From assembly GCA_013397435.1 (NCBI GenBank), contig VZRG01000343.1:1-64000 (forward strand): a DNA stretch of 64,000 bases. The letters run 5' to 3'. This DNA comes from Erythrocercus mccallii (taxonomy: Eukaryota; Chordata; Aves; Passeriformes; Dicruridae). The notes under the pieces are model-generated. The model was not told the origin of the DNA, did no database searches, and was given only the letters and a program-made list of their open reading frames with translations. Shown piece by piece: positions 25,896 to 36,165 of the stretch (positions are counted from its first letter, which is position 1; the number at the start of each line of letters is the position of its first letter). Position numbers and translations under genes: made by a program.

Positions 25896-25955
25896 TAATG
25901 TGTGTATACATATACATATACACACACACCACACACATATATATATATGCACATT
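25896..25955. repeat. (CA/TA)n microsatellite
   Basis: TGTGTGTATACATATACATA is followed by CACACACACCACACACATAT and ATATATATGCACA. This compound dinucleotide repeat is probably length-variable between individuals. Confidence 0.85.
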
Positions 25956-26394
25956 CAGAGAACTGAAAGGTGTTTTTGCATGCTTTTGATATACAGGTAA
26001 TCTTCTGAAGACTCAGTTTGAAGAAAGGCTTTCTACACAAACATCAGAACCCCTTTGTGTTTTGTGTTCTCTTCCTATCTCAGGTTTAATCTGAGATCTT
26101 TGGAGCTTTAATTTTATTTCTTTATTTCTTTTTCTTTTCGTCCAAGCAGGAGAGTACACCCACAAGTTAATCATTAATATTTGTCATGTGTTTTGCACAG
26201 TGCCTCTCCAAAAAGAGATGTAGAATGCAGACCTTCATAAATAATTTTCTTACCTCTATTTCAACCTATTATTATTATTTTATTCCAAAGAAAGTCTTAC
26301 TGAACTTTGCATGGATTAGGATACTATTGAAAATGGAAAAGCAGTCCAGTCTGTTTCTGTGCTGTTAGTCTTCAGTCAGAGCTGAGGAGCGGAA

Positions 26395-26830
26395 ACAGGG
26401 AATTGCCCTTTTATAGACAATCCTGAGTTGTGGAGTCTTTGGTTTGTTTTACATTGGAAGTAAATATCAGCAGTCTGGAATCTCTGGCAAAGGTTAACAT
26501 CCATTTTGGCCCCTCTCGCTATTGGAGATCCCAAACACCAGATGGGTTCCTTTGCATCTGGGGAGTTGGAGAGCAAGCTCAACCCTTTCTACCAGCCAGC
26601 CGGACACAGACAGCTCAGAACTGCAGCAAATCAAGCAGCCAGCAAGAGGATAAGGCATTTGGCCAGGGGAGAATGGTGGAAGCTGTCAGGAATGCAGGAG
26701 CTGGTCAGCAGGCAAGCTGGGCAGGAGCCAGCCCTGTTCTTGGCCAGCTGGCCAGAATCTCTGCTTGGTGTTTGCCAGATGATTGCTTGTCATGATGCTG
26801 AAAGTCATATGGCCATTTTGCAGTTTAGAA
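26395..26830. other. GC-richer patch of unknown origin, possible decayed LTR
   Basis: About 430 bp have visibly higher G+C than the surroundings and repeat the words CCAGC/CAGCAGG/GGCCAG. Two overlapping plus frames (26430-26795 and 26506-26898) and one minus frame exist, but their content is Gln/Ala/Ser-rich with no domain. CpGs are few, so it is not a CpG island promoter. ERV-derived sequence is the most plausible origin, unproven. Confidence 0.35.
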
Positions 26831-29700
26831 AAAATGGGGGAAAAAAAGTTTTATTTTGTGTTATTTCTTTTATTTCTCATGAAAGGCTAAACAGGTAATT
26901 TTCCAGGTTATCCTCAATATTAGAAAATTTAAAGATTTGCTAACTTTTTAAAAATGGCAATTAAGAGTATGATACAGGCCCAGAGCCACAACTTTGAGGA
27001 ATCATTTGCCTTAAAGTCCTGTAGAACTGGGAAAATGTAAATAATTTTGGATACATTACTTCATTTTGTGACTTACCTGAAAAATAGCTTCAAAATATAA
27101 CCACAGATAATAGCTCAAAATTATCTGCCTAAATACTTTCTGATTGTAAATTCTGAATGTTGGCTGAGTGTAAATTTGAAAACTGTCGTGATATCAGAAA
27201 ATAAAAGGTTGCTTGAAAGTTGATGTGATATTTTAATCTTTTTCTTCTTTATTTGGACAAGCCTGATTTCTGTAAATATTTACATAAAATCACTGGTTGG
27301 GGAATATTGTAAGTGGTAGCTTTTTTAATTAGATGTAATGGACAGAGTGAGGAAAAAGGCTCTTAAGTCCTTCTTGAGGTCTAAATTAGAATCAGTGAAC
27401 TTCAAAGATGAATACAATTTTAAACCCGTTATCCAGCATGATAAGCATCTATTGACTAGTCAGCACTCCATATTCAGCGGCTTGAACATTTGTGACAACA
27501 CACTGGAAAGCTGCAAACTCAGCTAAAGCAAAATCACATACACTTCCTATCTTCAAAATAGTTTTGGTAGTACTTGGCAAATTACATTAAAGTGTTTTCT
27601 TAGAGTATTGGGTTTAAACTCAGCCTTGTGCCTGGAGACTGCAGCTACAAGTCTACCCAGATCATTCTGTATGCACGGGAAATTTGGAGTGAGATAGATG
27701 GGGATTTCTTCGGAGTATAAGGCCCAAATCTAAGAGAGATGTGGCAAGTTTGATTAATCACTCAGCATCCTACTTCATAACTATTACTTATGGTTTAAGA
27801 ATAACTGCTTTCCTTTGTCCCTGCTGCAGACTGGAATATAAAGGTATGTGGCGCTGCATGCTGTACATGCAGGGACAGTTTCTGTTTTAATCCTTCATAT
27901 GTACCTGCAGCTTCTCTTCAATACGTGACAACCTGAAGAAGATGCTGATTCCAGACACTGCAGCTTTTTTGCAGTGACAGTATGAGCTTATAAGGTTAAT
28001 ATTATTTTTGTATTCTATTATCTATTTTTGTTCAATTTTATTACTATAGTGATGTGTAAATTTAGTAAGAGGTTTACTTGCAGGCAATGTATGATAGTTG
28101 GGTTTTTTTTAATATTCTTTGCATAAAAGAGGTAAAAAGGAACTCTAACCCAGTTTAAATCTGGAATCCAGTTGTGTAGGTCAGTCATGTGCAGCCGGTG
28201 ATTCAATGCAAGTCCACAGCTTCAGCATCAATAATGATAATCTTTTTATCCAGTTTGGTAGATATAATAGCCTGACTAGAGTCATCTGTCAGAATGACTG
28301 ACATGAGTAGGTTCTTAGGGCAGCAAAACAGACTTGTTTGCTTTTTCTCTGTCAGAGCCTTGGAAAGTTAGCTGTCTTGTTGAGAGTTCTGGGAGCAGTA
28401 GATATTGTTTGACCAACAAGGAGAAACATACTCCACTCATGGTTCTGTATTTACCACCAGCAGTCAGAAACAGGTCTGGTTTTCTAAGACTCACATTCTT
28501 CCTCCTTCTTCTTTTCCTACTGTGCCCTTATCTTTGGGATGGCTATGTTCTGCTTTCCCTCTTTTGTGAGGTTGTGATACGGCTTTGATTTCAGCCATGA
28601 CATAACCAGCTGATTGACCCATGAATGACTATTAATGTGTCTGAGTTACACTGCAGAGTATAGGGAAGGAGGTAAGTTTTGTCCATATGTCTCCATTAAG
28701 ACAGAAGTGACTCCCACCAATTTTACCTGTTAGATTTCTGATGGCAGTGTTGTATAGCTGAGAAATTACTGTGTGATTTCTTCATTTTATGTATGTTTTA
28801 GACTAGTAAGAAATAGCTTGCATTATTGCAAGTAGAAGAGTAGCCTGAATTAAAGCTGTTTTAAGTCTTTGAAAACATCAGACATGTCTTCCTAATAATA
28901 AAAAAAAGTGTATTCAGTGAAGTGGAGGCAGAATATAGCTTATTTGACTAAATAATTCAGTCATTAATTGGCAAATAAAATATATTAGCCTTCTTTTGCT
29001 ATTAGCATAAATGGTTTTATTTTCAAAGTTTATGGTTTTATGTACAAAACACAGGAATGCTGGAAAGTTTGCAGGATATTTTAAATAGTGTGTTTTAAAG
29101 TAAATTACAACATATATAAATTTGACTAAGGATAAATGTGGTTCAAAGCACTGTTCAAAATTCTGACATCCCAAAGTAGAAGCTTATGGTTGACTCTTTT
29201 CTATTCTAATCTATGCTTGTGAAATCCTTTCTGGTAGTGGTGTACAAGGCATGAAAAAAAACTAATTCAAAATTAGCCCAGTATATTATGTGATCTTCCT
29301 AACAATGGTTTATGGCTTTCTTTGGGCTTTTTTTTTTTTTTTTTGTAACTTCTAAAGGTATATGCTGTTTAAACAAAAACCTGATGCAATCAAAAATATT
29401 AAAAATGAAATTCAGAACAATCCAGGTATGTTTTCAAACCTGGATGCAAATCTTTGGAGAAATTTGTTTAGTTTGTGCAGAAACTTCAGGCTGGGGTCTC
29501 CTCCTAGTTTAATATTAGGTGAGTTATGTATAAAAATTCAATATTTAGTATCTATTTGAAGTTCCACGATTTAAAAACAACAGCAATTAAATATACGTTA
29601 CTATACATTACTTTAGGATAGAACTCAAAAAATAACCCTATTACACATTCAGGAACCCAAATATAAAAGATAACTTCCTATTACTAATGTGAATTTTTGA

Positions 29701-29719
29701 AATAAAGGCTGCAAGCCAC

Positions 29720-29746
<27 letters not shown>
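29701..29746 (+). repeat. AATAAA followed by a 27-base A run
   Basis: A polyadenylation hexamer lies at 29701-29706, and an uninterrupted A27 starts 14 bases downstream at 29720. This spacing is what the 3' end of a reverse-transcribed mRNA looks like, but a simple A-microsatellite cannot be excluded. I see no recognisable gene in the preceding 350 bp and no target-site duplication. Confidence 0.6.
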
Positions 29747-29750
<4 letters not shown>

Positions 29751-32645
29751 GGTTGTTTTCACATCTGATCATGACCTTTCTATATTTGTATCAGTTTTCA
29801 TTCAATACTTGTTTTATTGAACACTTACTTCTAATTATTATGTACTGAGCAGGTGTCAGTTTTTTCAGGATCTCAGTAAGAAAAGCTCTATCACTCTAAA
29901 CTGGTAAATTAAATTATAGAGTGAATGATGGAAACTCTACAAAAAGTGATAGCAACCTTATACGTCATGTAATACTGGAAGCCTCTGCTGCAGCATTGAA
30001 CAAACTGTTCCTCCATGTGGATCATGGCATGCTGTGCAGTGTTCCTGTCCCCAGCTCAAGTCCTCCTGTACTCTTGCAGGGTTTTGCTACACAGGTGCAT
30101 TGGTTACTGACAGCAGCCAAATCCGGAATGTGCGCTTGAAGAAGCCTCTGTAAAATATGCTCCCACACCCTTATCTCAATAAAGATATAGCTCCCAAGCA
30201 AGTGCATATAATATTTCAAGTGGACAAGAAAATGTGACATTATGCATAATTATGACTAAATGTGTATTGAAAACATGCACTTTGACTTTACACTGATTAA
30301 TTTACATGGTTTAATTATTGCACAGAGTGGTTTCATGGTATCCTTGGTCCAGAGGCAGGCACTTGAGTAACCACTCTGCCATAGCTGGTTAATAGGGGCT
30401 CATAGACTATTCAGTGTGAAATCTATATAGCTGACAAGGAACCAAGCACGTGGATGGCAAATTTTTCATTCTGTAGTCTCCTGGATGTACCACTGCACTG
30501 GTGACTTGGGAATTTTAGGTCGTTTGGTGTTGTGTAAAGAAGGGAATTGCAAAACTAAAGAATACAAAGAAAATGATATGTCAGAAGTGCCCTTCATGAT
30601 ATGACATAATTTTATGATGTCTGTTTTCCTGTAAAACAAAGGTGGCTGTCCTAATGCATAAACAATCATATGAGGCTTAGAAGTAATTCAATGTCTTAAA
30701 TTCCCACTGTTGAAGCAAACAAATGACAAGCTTTGCATCATTCATGGCAATAATGAAAGACAAAACTTACTAGATTTGAAACTTTTTCAAGATGGTGGTA
30801 TTTAACATCCATTAGCTACTATACATTGCATTAGAAAGTATGGCTGTGTTGTGTGGGATCAAAGGCATGACCTCTGTATTGTAATATAATCATAAAATAT
30901 ATTTAGTATATTATTATGACCAGACTGATATTTTTTCTTTTCTTTAGTCTATTATTTAAATGTAAAGAATACCTTCCATTCTGGAAAAAAAAACAACAAT
31001 ATAAAAATTAAGATAATAGCACAAGCAGCATGTAAAGTTAAAATCACCAAAACTCTTCAAAGACTGTGATTATTAGCTGCAAAGCTTTCTAATCTAGTGA
31101 TTACTTAAGACATATTCCATGAGTGGGGCTGTTTAATTTATTTTAAGTGATCAGTTTTAAGCATGTGCTTTAAAGATATGTTCTTCATCCTGTAAGTAGA
31201 GTCATATTTTTTGATTGTGGCAAAACAAGCATCATTTTGATGAAAATATTTTTATTGACTTTTACCCATTCATCTGTGAACCCATTTTGGTATAGTTTGA
31301 TTATGAGGGACAACTAGAGTAATTTTACAGTACTCTGGTCAGTTTATCAAGGACAAAAGTCCATAATAGAGACCTAATAGAGCACTGACAACCCAGTTCT
31401 GTGCAGCACATGAACAACTTGCTTTTGATTTGAGCAAAAACCATGAATTTGAATTATTCATCATTTTACAACCTCTGATCTTTAGGGAACATAACATGAT
31501 CTTCTATTACACAACATTTTTTGATGTTAACTCATTTAAACAGAATATGTTGTATGGAAAAATGTAAATTACAGACCTCTCCTCTTCCCTAATGAAGTCC
31601 ACGTGATAGGAACATAACTGCATGGCAGATTTTATGATGGAGTGTTACCCACAGCCATGGTGCAACAGCTTGTCAGGGGTTTCCTGAACCTGCGAAAGTG
31701 GGAAGCCAGTCTAGCACAAGAAGAGATGTTGCAGTGGTAGTACAAAGTGTGCCATGGCACAAGGCTTAGAAAGGAGAAGTTATGGAGCATGGAGAACAAT
31801 TCATCTAGTGCTTCTTCCTGATAAAGAAAGTACTAAATATAATATAAAGTCAGGTACATGGGTATTGTGTTTCAAGATTATTTTAATCTACCAAATATCT
31901 GTTCTAGGTAAACAGGGGGAAAAAACCCACACTGTAAATGCATTTTATGCCTGCACAGAGAGCAGGCATATGTACATAAGGTAGGAGTGACACGTATACC
32001 TTTAAGAGTTTTTTTGTATCGAAAGACATATAAAAAGAGCATAAACTCTAAAGTGGAATTTGGCCAGGAACCCAATGATACTTCTGAAATTGGATCCATT
32101 TTTGCTGTCATTTGGCTTTAGTGCAGATGTAGTACTGTCTGCAGATTTCTAAACTTCAGATTTCAGCTTTTTCAGATGAAGTATACTATTTATAAAAGGA
32201 GCTACTAGGTTTAATTATGTTAATTAAAGTAAGATTCAGATCTATAACACTAAGATTTATTATGAAAATTCTTCAACTTTCTAATATGTTTAGTTTTATG
32301 ATGCAATTAAAGATTGGCTGTGAAGTTTATTTTCATCCCATGTAATATTTTTGTCCTTTTACAACAAGCTTATAATTAATGAGAGAAATAAAGACATGTG
32401 ACGTATATGAGCAAAAAGACAACATAGTACCTATAAATCTGAAGATGTTTATCATCTGCAAATATGTCTGTATTATTTCTTTAGTCAGATGTATATTACA
32501 TGTGGAGTTTTTAGGATATATTGAACACAGTCATTGAAGTAAAGTGCAAAATAGCACAATATCTGTAACTGTAAGAAAACCATGTTTTCAAAGATTTTAC
32601 TATGACTAATTTTTTAGGGCATGGTGCTGTAGGTATCTACATATT

Positions 32646-32696
32646 TTTACATGTTAAATGGAAGATATATTTTTTCATATTAATTTAACATGTAAA
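32646..32696. repeat. Long inverted repeat (hairpin)
   Basis: TTTACATGTTAAAT at 32646-32659 is the exact reverse complement of ATTTAACATGTAAA at 32683-32696, giving 14-bp perfect arms with a 23-nt AT-rich spacer. It may form a cruciform or hairpin, or be the two ends of a very short inverted-repeat element. Confidence 0.85.
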
Positions 32697-32906
32697 TAGT
32701 TTATAACTGGGAGAACTTAAAAAGACAGATTTTGCCTTTCTATTTTGCATGAAGGCTCTATAATGTCAAATAATTTTTATTTGGCTTAAGCTACAATTTG
32801 TTTTTTCTTTTGGGCCATCTGCTGCCTTTTTTGTTGTTGTTTCTTTTGGTTTTCCCCTGATGGTAACAAGGATTTACTTTTAAGGGTCTGTCCTGGTACC
32901 AAACTT

Positions 32907-33676
32907 TGTCATGGGTTGACCCAGGCCAGATGCCAGCATCCACTAAAGCCTCTCAGTCACTCCCTTCTGCAGCTGAATAAAGGAAAGTATAACAAAAGAT
33001 TCATGTGTTGAGATAAGGAACAGGAGAGGTTGCCTATCAAATGCCATCATGGGCAGAACAGATTCAACTTAGAGATATGAAGTGAATTTATTATTGACCA
33101 AATCAGAGCAGGATTATGAGAAGTAAAAGAAGCCCTTAAAAACACCTTCCCCTTACTGCTTCCCCTTCCCAGCTCTACTTTCTCCCTCAGTAGTGCAGGG
33201 AGACAGGGAGACATAGGGGTTTTGGTCAATTCATCACCTGAGACTTCTGCAGCTGCTCAGGGATAAAAAGCCATTCCCCTCCTGCACTGAAGTCAATGAA
33301 CTTCTCCAGCGTAGGTCCACTGCAGGAGCAACAGCTCTCTATGGGCTGTGGGTGGATCTCTGCATCCCCATGGGATGCAGATCTCCATGGGATCTCTCCT
33401 CCCACTCCTTCTCCACTGATATTGGTGTCTTCAGGGCTGTTCTTCTCACATGTTCTCACTGCTCTCTTTTCTGGCTGGAATTACAACTACACAACAACTT
33501 TATGTTTATTTTTCTTCTTAAATGTGTTATCACGGACTTATTACCACCACTTCTAATTGTCCCATCCATCTGTGGAGCAAGCAGGGATTGGCTCTGTTGG
33601 GCATGGAAGAACCTTCTAGCAGCTTGGAGCCAAGCCTCCCACGCAAAAAAAAAAGAAAATCTGCAAAACCAATACA
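32907..33676 (-). mobile_element. Near-complete ERV solo LTR, antisense
   Basis: The plus strand reads TGTCATGGGTTGACCCAGGC at 32907, then AGATGCCAGCATCCACTAAA, and ends in AAAACCAATACA near 33676. In antisense this is an LTR beginning TGTATTGG and ending CATGACA. It carries a polyadenylation signal (TTTATT on plus, 33087-33092) close to its 3' side, and the word CTCCAGCGTAGGTCCACTGC near 33305 from the GGAGCAG repeat units seen in the LTR at 4998-5623, though fewer units remain. U3 is at the high-coordinate end (TTAAATGTGTTATCACGGAC, near 33517). No internal region is attached, so it is a solo LTR. An obvious target-site duplication was not seen. Confidence 0.87.
33087..33092 (-). promoter_or_regulatory. 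LTR polyadenylation signal (AATAAA on minus)
   Basis: TTTATT on the plus strand is AATAAA in the LTR's own orientation, about 180 bp from its 3' end, in the expected R region. Confidence 0.6.
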
Positions 33677-34974
33677 AAAAAATTGTAAAATTGGCCAACA
33701 AAATCAAAAGTTAAGGGAGAAATGTATGACAGAGCTAGGATCAGTATGATTACCAAGATTTAATTATGTTTAATTAATGCACCACTGTATAGCAGAGATA
33801 CTAATGGTAGCTTTCGCATTTTTTGAGCTGCCACATCCAGTCCTCCTTTGCTTGCTTATCTGTGTGTACACACTCTCTCAGTATGACAATGGTTAACATA
33901 AGGAAATGCTTCTTGTTCCAGCAAAACTCATGTGGCTTAGCATGAGGACCTGTCTACATACAGCTTCCTGAATACCTGTCTTTCCATTCCTCCAAGTACT
34001 CACTGACTTTAATTTTTTTTTTTTTGTATTGCATTCACAGATTGTCACCTCACTCAGTTATTGATCTCTCCTGTACTACAAATTCACTCAACACTGTCAT
34101 CCCTGCCTTAAAATGATTTCCATGGGGGAATCTTGAATCTATTGCTTTGAACTTAATTGACTTTTAAATTGAATTGAAGGAAGGAATAAAGTCCCATTTC
34201 TATTCTGTTTTGGTTCTTCTGAGCTGAAAGGAGAAAGATAACTTCTGTCATCAAAAAAAGCAGGTATGATGCTGAATGCACACAGACTGTGTTTTCAAGT
34301 GTGTAGATTATATTTTAGAATTTCTTCATCCTAATACTGCTCTATCCCTATATGTTCAAAGGTGCAATTTCTAAAGGAAATTTGGTAATTTATTTGTTGA
34401 ATTCTCAGCTATTGCTTTGTAATTCTGTTGAGAAGGTCATGCCATATGTCTGAGTATGCAGCATGAATAATTCCCTTCTTGGACACAGTGGGGTTTCTTG
34501 GTACACCTATCTTCTACCTTCTTCTAGGCTTTCCTAAAGGTAAAAGCCCAAGCATTGCAAAGGTTAAGTGAGCTGGCCTTTGGGGCACAGCAGGAAGCTT
34601 TCCAGTATGTGCTTGTCTGCTAATTTCTGCCAAAAATATTCCTGCTCATTGTTTTTTCTTAGCTTTTCATTCCCTGAATTTTGGAAGACCTGTTTGTACT
34701 TCATACACAAACACTATGCATGCTAACATGACAGATAAGTATTCTAAGTGGCTGTCCAGCCAGCTGAGGTGTCATGGATATGCTCTGCCAATAAGAGAAA
34801 ATACAAATTTTCACTGTAAGCTGCTAGCCATTTTGACTATTAGGCAAATCCAACCTGGTTGTACAAAGCATCACCTGGTGATCCCCTCAGCAGTCCTTCA
34901 AGTCAAAGAATTTACTTTTAATAAAAAGAACTGTAAACTTCTAATCTGTCTTGCAAATTTTGCCTCTTTCTTTT
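33677..34974. other. AT-rich stretch without recognised genes
   Basis: The longest frame is 34716-35162 (148 codons, plus), but its C-terminal third runs into the CR1 at 34975 (translating part of the LINE 3' region, for example LERSYSTFQYLKRVDKW), and its N-terminal part has no domain. I do not regard it as a gene. A T14 run lies at about 34012-34025. Confidence 0.5.
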
Positions 34975-35373
34975 GTGGAGAAGACAGACTGAGAGGGCTG
35001 GTGTTGTTCATCCTGGAGAAGACTCTGGAAAGATCTTACAGCACCTTCCAGTACCTGAAGAGGGTCGACAAGTGGGCTGGAGAGGAACTTTTCAAAAGGG
35101 TCTGTAGTGATAGGAACAGGAGTAATGGTTTCAAACTAAAAGAGGGTAGATTTAAATATTAGGAAGAAATTTTTTACTGTGAGAGTTGTGAGGCACTGGA
35201 AGAGGTTTCTAGCCAGAGAAGTTGTGAATGCCCCAATCCTGAAAATGTTCAGTGCCAGTTTGGATGGGGCTTTGAGGGGCCTAGTGTAGTGGAAGGTGTC
35301 TCCAGCAATGGCAGGGGAATTAGGACTAGAGGATCCTTAAGGTTCCTTTCAATCCAAAGCATTCCATGATTAG
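34975..35373 (+). repeat. CR1 LINE 3' end fragment, sense
   Basis: GACTGAGAGGGCTGGTGTTG near 34987 is followed by TTCAAACTAAAAGAGGGTAG, ATTTAAATATTAGGAAGAAA, TTTTTTACTGTGAGAG, GAGGCACTGGAAGAGGTTTC and the tail GGTTCCTTTCAATCCAAAGC-ATTCCATGATT. This is the canonical sense order of the CR1 ORF2 end and 3' UTR. The terminal octamer repeats are reduced to one copy (ATTCCATGATTA). Confidence 0.92.
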
Positions 35374-35487
35374 CACAATTCAGTTCTGGCAAGTAATTAT
35401 GGTGGCAAAATTGTACGTAAGTAGTGACTGCTTTATTGGGAAGCTAAAACATTTCTCTTTTTTTGCATTTCTTTTAAATGCCTTTAG

Positions 35488-35617
35488 CACTTCTGTGAAA
35501 GAGATACCTGAAAAAGCATATTCTGGACTGGATGTTGAAGTGGCAGTAGCTTCTGCAGCAAATGGAAATCTTGTAGCAAAATTCATGGAAGCACTCATTG
35601 GTGGTCAGATTTATTGA
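35488..35617 (+). other. Candidate terminal coding exon (weak)
   Basis: A pyrimidine-rich tract (TTTTTTTGCATTTCTTTT) ends in AG at 35486-35487, like a splice acceptor. From there one frame stays open to a TGA at 35615-35617 and reads TSVKEIPEKAYSG, then GLDVEVAVASAANGN, then LVAKFMEALIGG and QIY. The amino acid mix (balanced acidic, basic and small residues) looks more protein-like than the other frames in the window. I do not recognise the protein, no upstream exon is identified, and no AATAAA follows closely. It may be chance. It lies between a CR1 and a SINE. Confidence 0.2.
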
Positions 35618-35806
35618 TCTGCTTTGCTAGAGTGTAAGTCGGAGATTTTCAACCTTTTATCTTGGTACATGAAAATCTGTAGGACATGTTCAAAGCTGTC
35701 TTTGTATTAAATTGGCAGAATTAAATTCCACTATTGTCATGGGAAATATTTAGAGATCCATAAAAGGAAAAAGATTAAAAATTATTTCTTCACAAATACA
35801 GCATCA

Positions 35807-35953
35807 TGAATCACAGAATCACAGAATAATCTGAGTTTGAATGGACCCAGAAGGAACATTGAGCCCAGTTCTTAAATGAATGGCCCATACAGGGTTCAAA
35901 CCCATAACCATGGCATTATTAACACGAGGGTCTCACCAACTGAGCTAATCTCA
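35807..35953 (-). repeat. tRNA-derived SINE with CR1-like tail (TguSINE1 type)
   Basis: In antisense the head, 35881-35953, reads as a decayed tRNA-Ile-like sequence: A-box-like TAGCTCAGTTGGT (plus 35935-35947), an anticodon-loop region GTTAATAATGCC, and a B-box-like GGGTTTGAACCCTG around 35889-35902. The tail, 35807-35880, matches the CR1 3' end (AATCACAGAATCACAGAATA on plus), followed by CTGAGTTTGAATGGACCC. This fusion of a tRNA-Ile head with a CR1 tail is the structure of the songbird TguSINE1 family. It is not a functional tRNA: stem pairs are lost and there is no independent terminator. Confidence 0.85.
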
Positions 35954-36030
35954 GATTACTATTATGAGGGGAATATACCTGTTTTGAGTAGAGATCATTC
36001 TGATTGATCCACAGCTTTTGTACTGACGGA

Positions 36031-36165
36031 AATCATAGAATTATAGAAACATTTAGTTTGAAAAGATCCCTAAGATCATCAAGTTGAACCATAAACCCTG
36101 CACTGCCAAGTCCAGCACATGGTGGCTTGAAGCAACATACTTCTCCAAGGATGATGACTCAGAAG
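36031..36165 (-). repeat. CR1 LINE 3' end fragment
   Basis: AAATCATAGAATTATAGAAA, CATTTAGTTTGAAAAGATCC, CTAAGATCATCAAGTTGAAC and CATAAACCCTGCACTGCCAA are the antisense CR1 tail and 3' UTR. It is a short 5'-truncated copy of a subfamily different from the one at 21416. Confidence 0.88.

Larger units (their letters stand above)
25956..32906. other. Mostly AT-rich stretch without recognised genes
   Basis: Within this stretch I describe separately a GC-richer patch (26395-26830), a poly(A) scar (29701-29746) and a hairpin (32646-32696). Otherwise the sequence holds only short frames, the most protein-like being 27338-27526 (62 codons, Lys/Asn rich) and 29362-29559. No CR1, LTR or RNA gene was recognised. 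A T18 run lies at about 29328-29345. Confidence 0.45.

Noticed and set aside
26430..26898. Two overlapping plus frames of 121 and 130 codons
   Set aside because: They overlap in different phases in a repeat-like GC-richer patch and neither has a domain.
27338..27526. 62-codon plus frame after a T-rich AG (possible exon)
   Set aside because: Lys/Asn/Ser-rich composition typical of AT-rich DNA, an unlikely acceptor context, and no partner exon. Kept only as a remote possibility.
34716..35162. 148-codon plus-strand open frame
   Set aside because: Its C-terminal third is translation of a CR1 3' region, and the N-terminal part has no domain or initiation context of note.
35881..35953. tRNA-Ile gene on the minus strand
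   Set aside because: The tRNA-like sequence is decayed, pairs are lost, and it is fused to a CR1 tail, so it is a SINE head.
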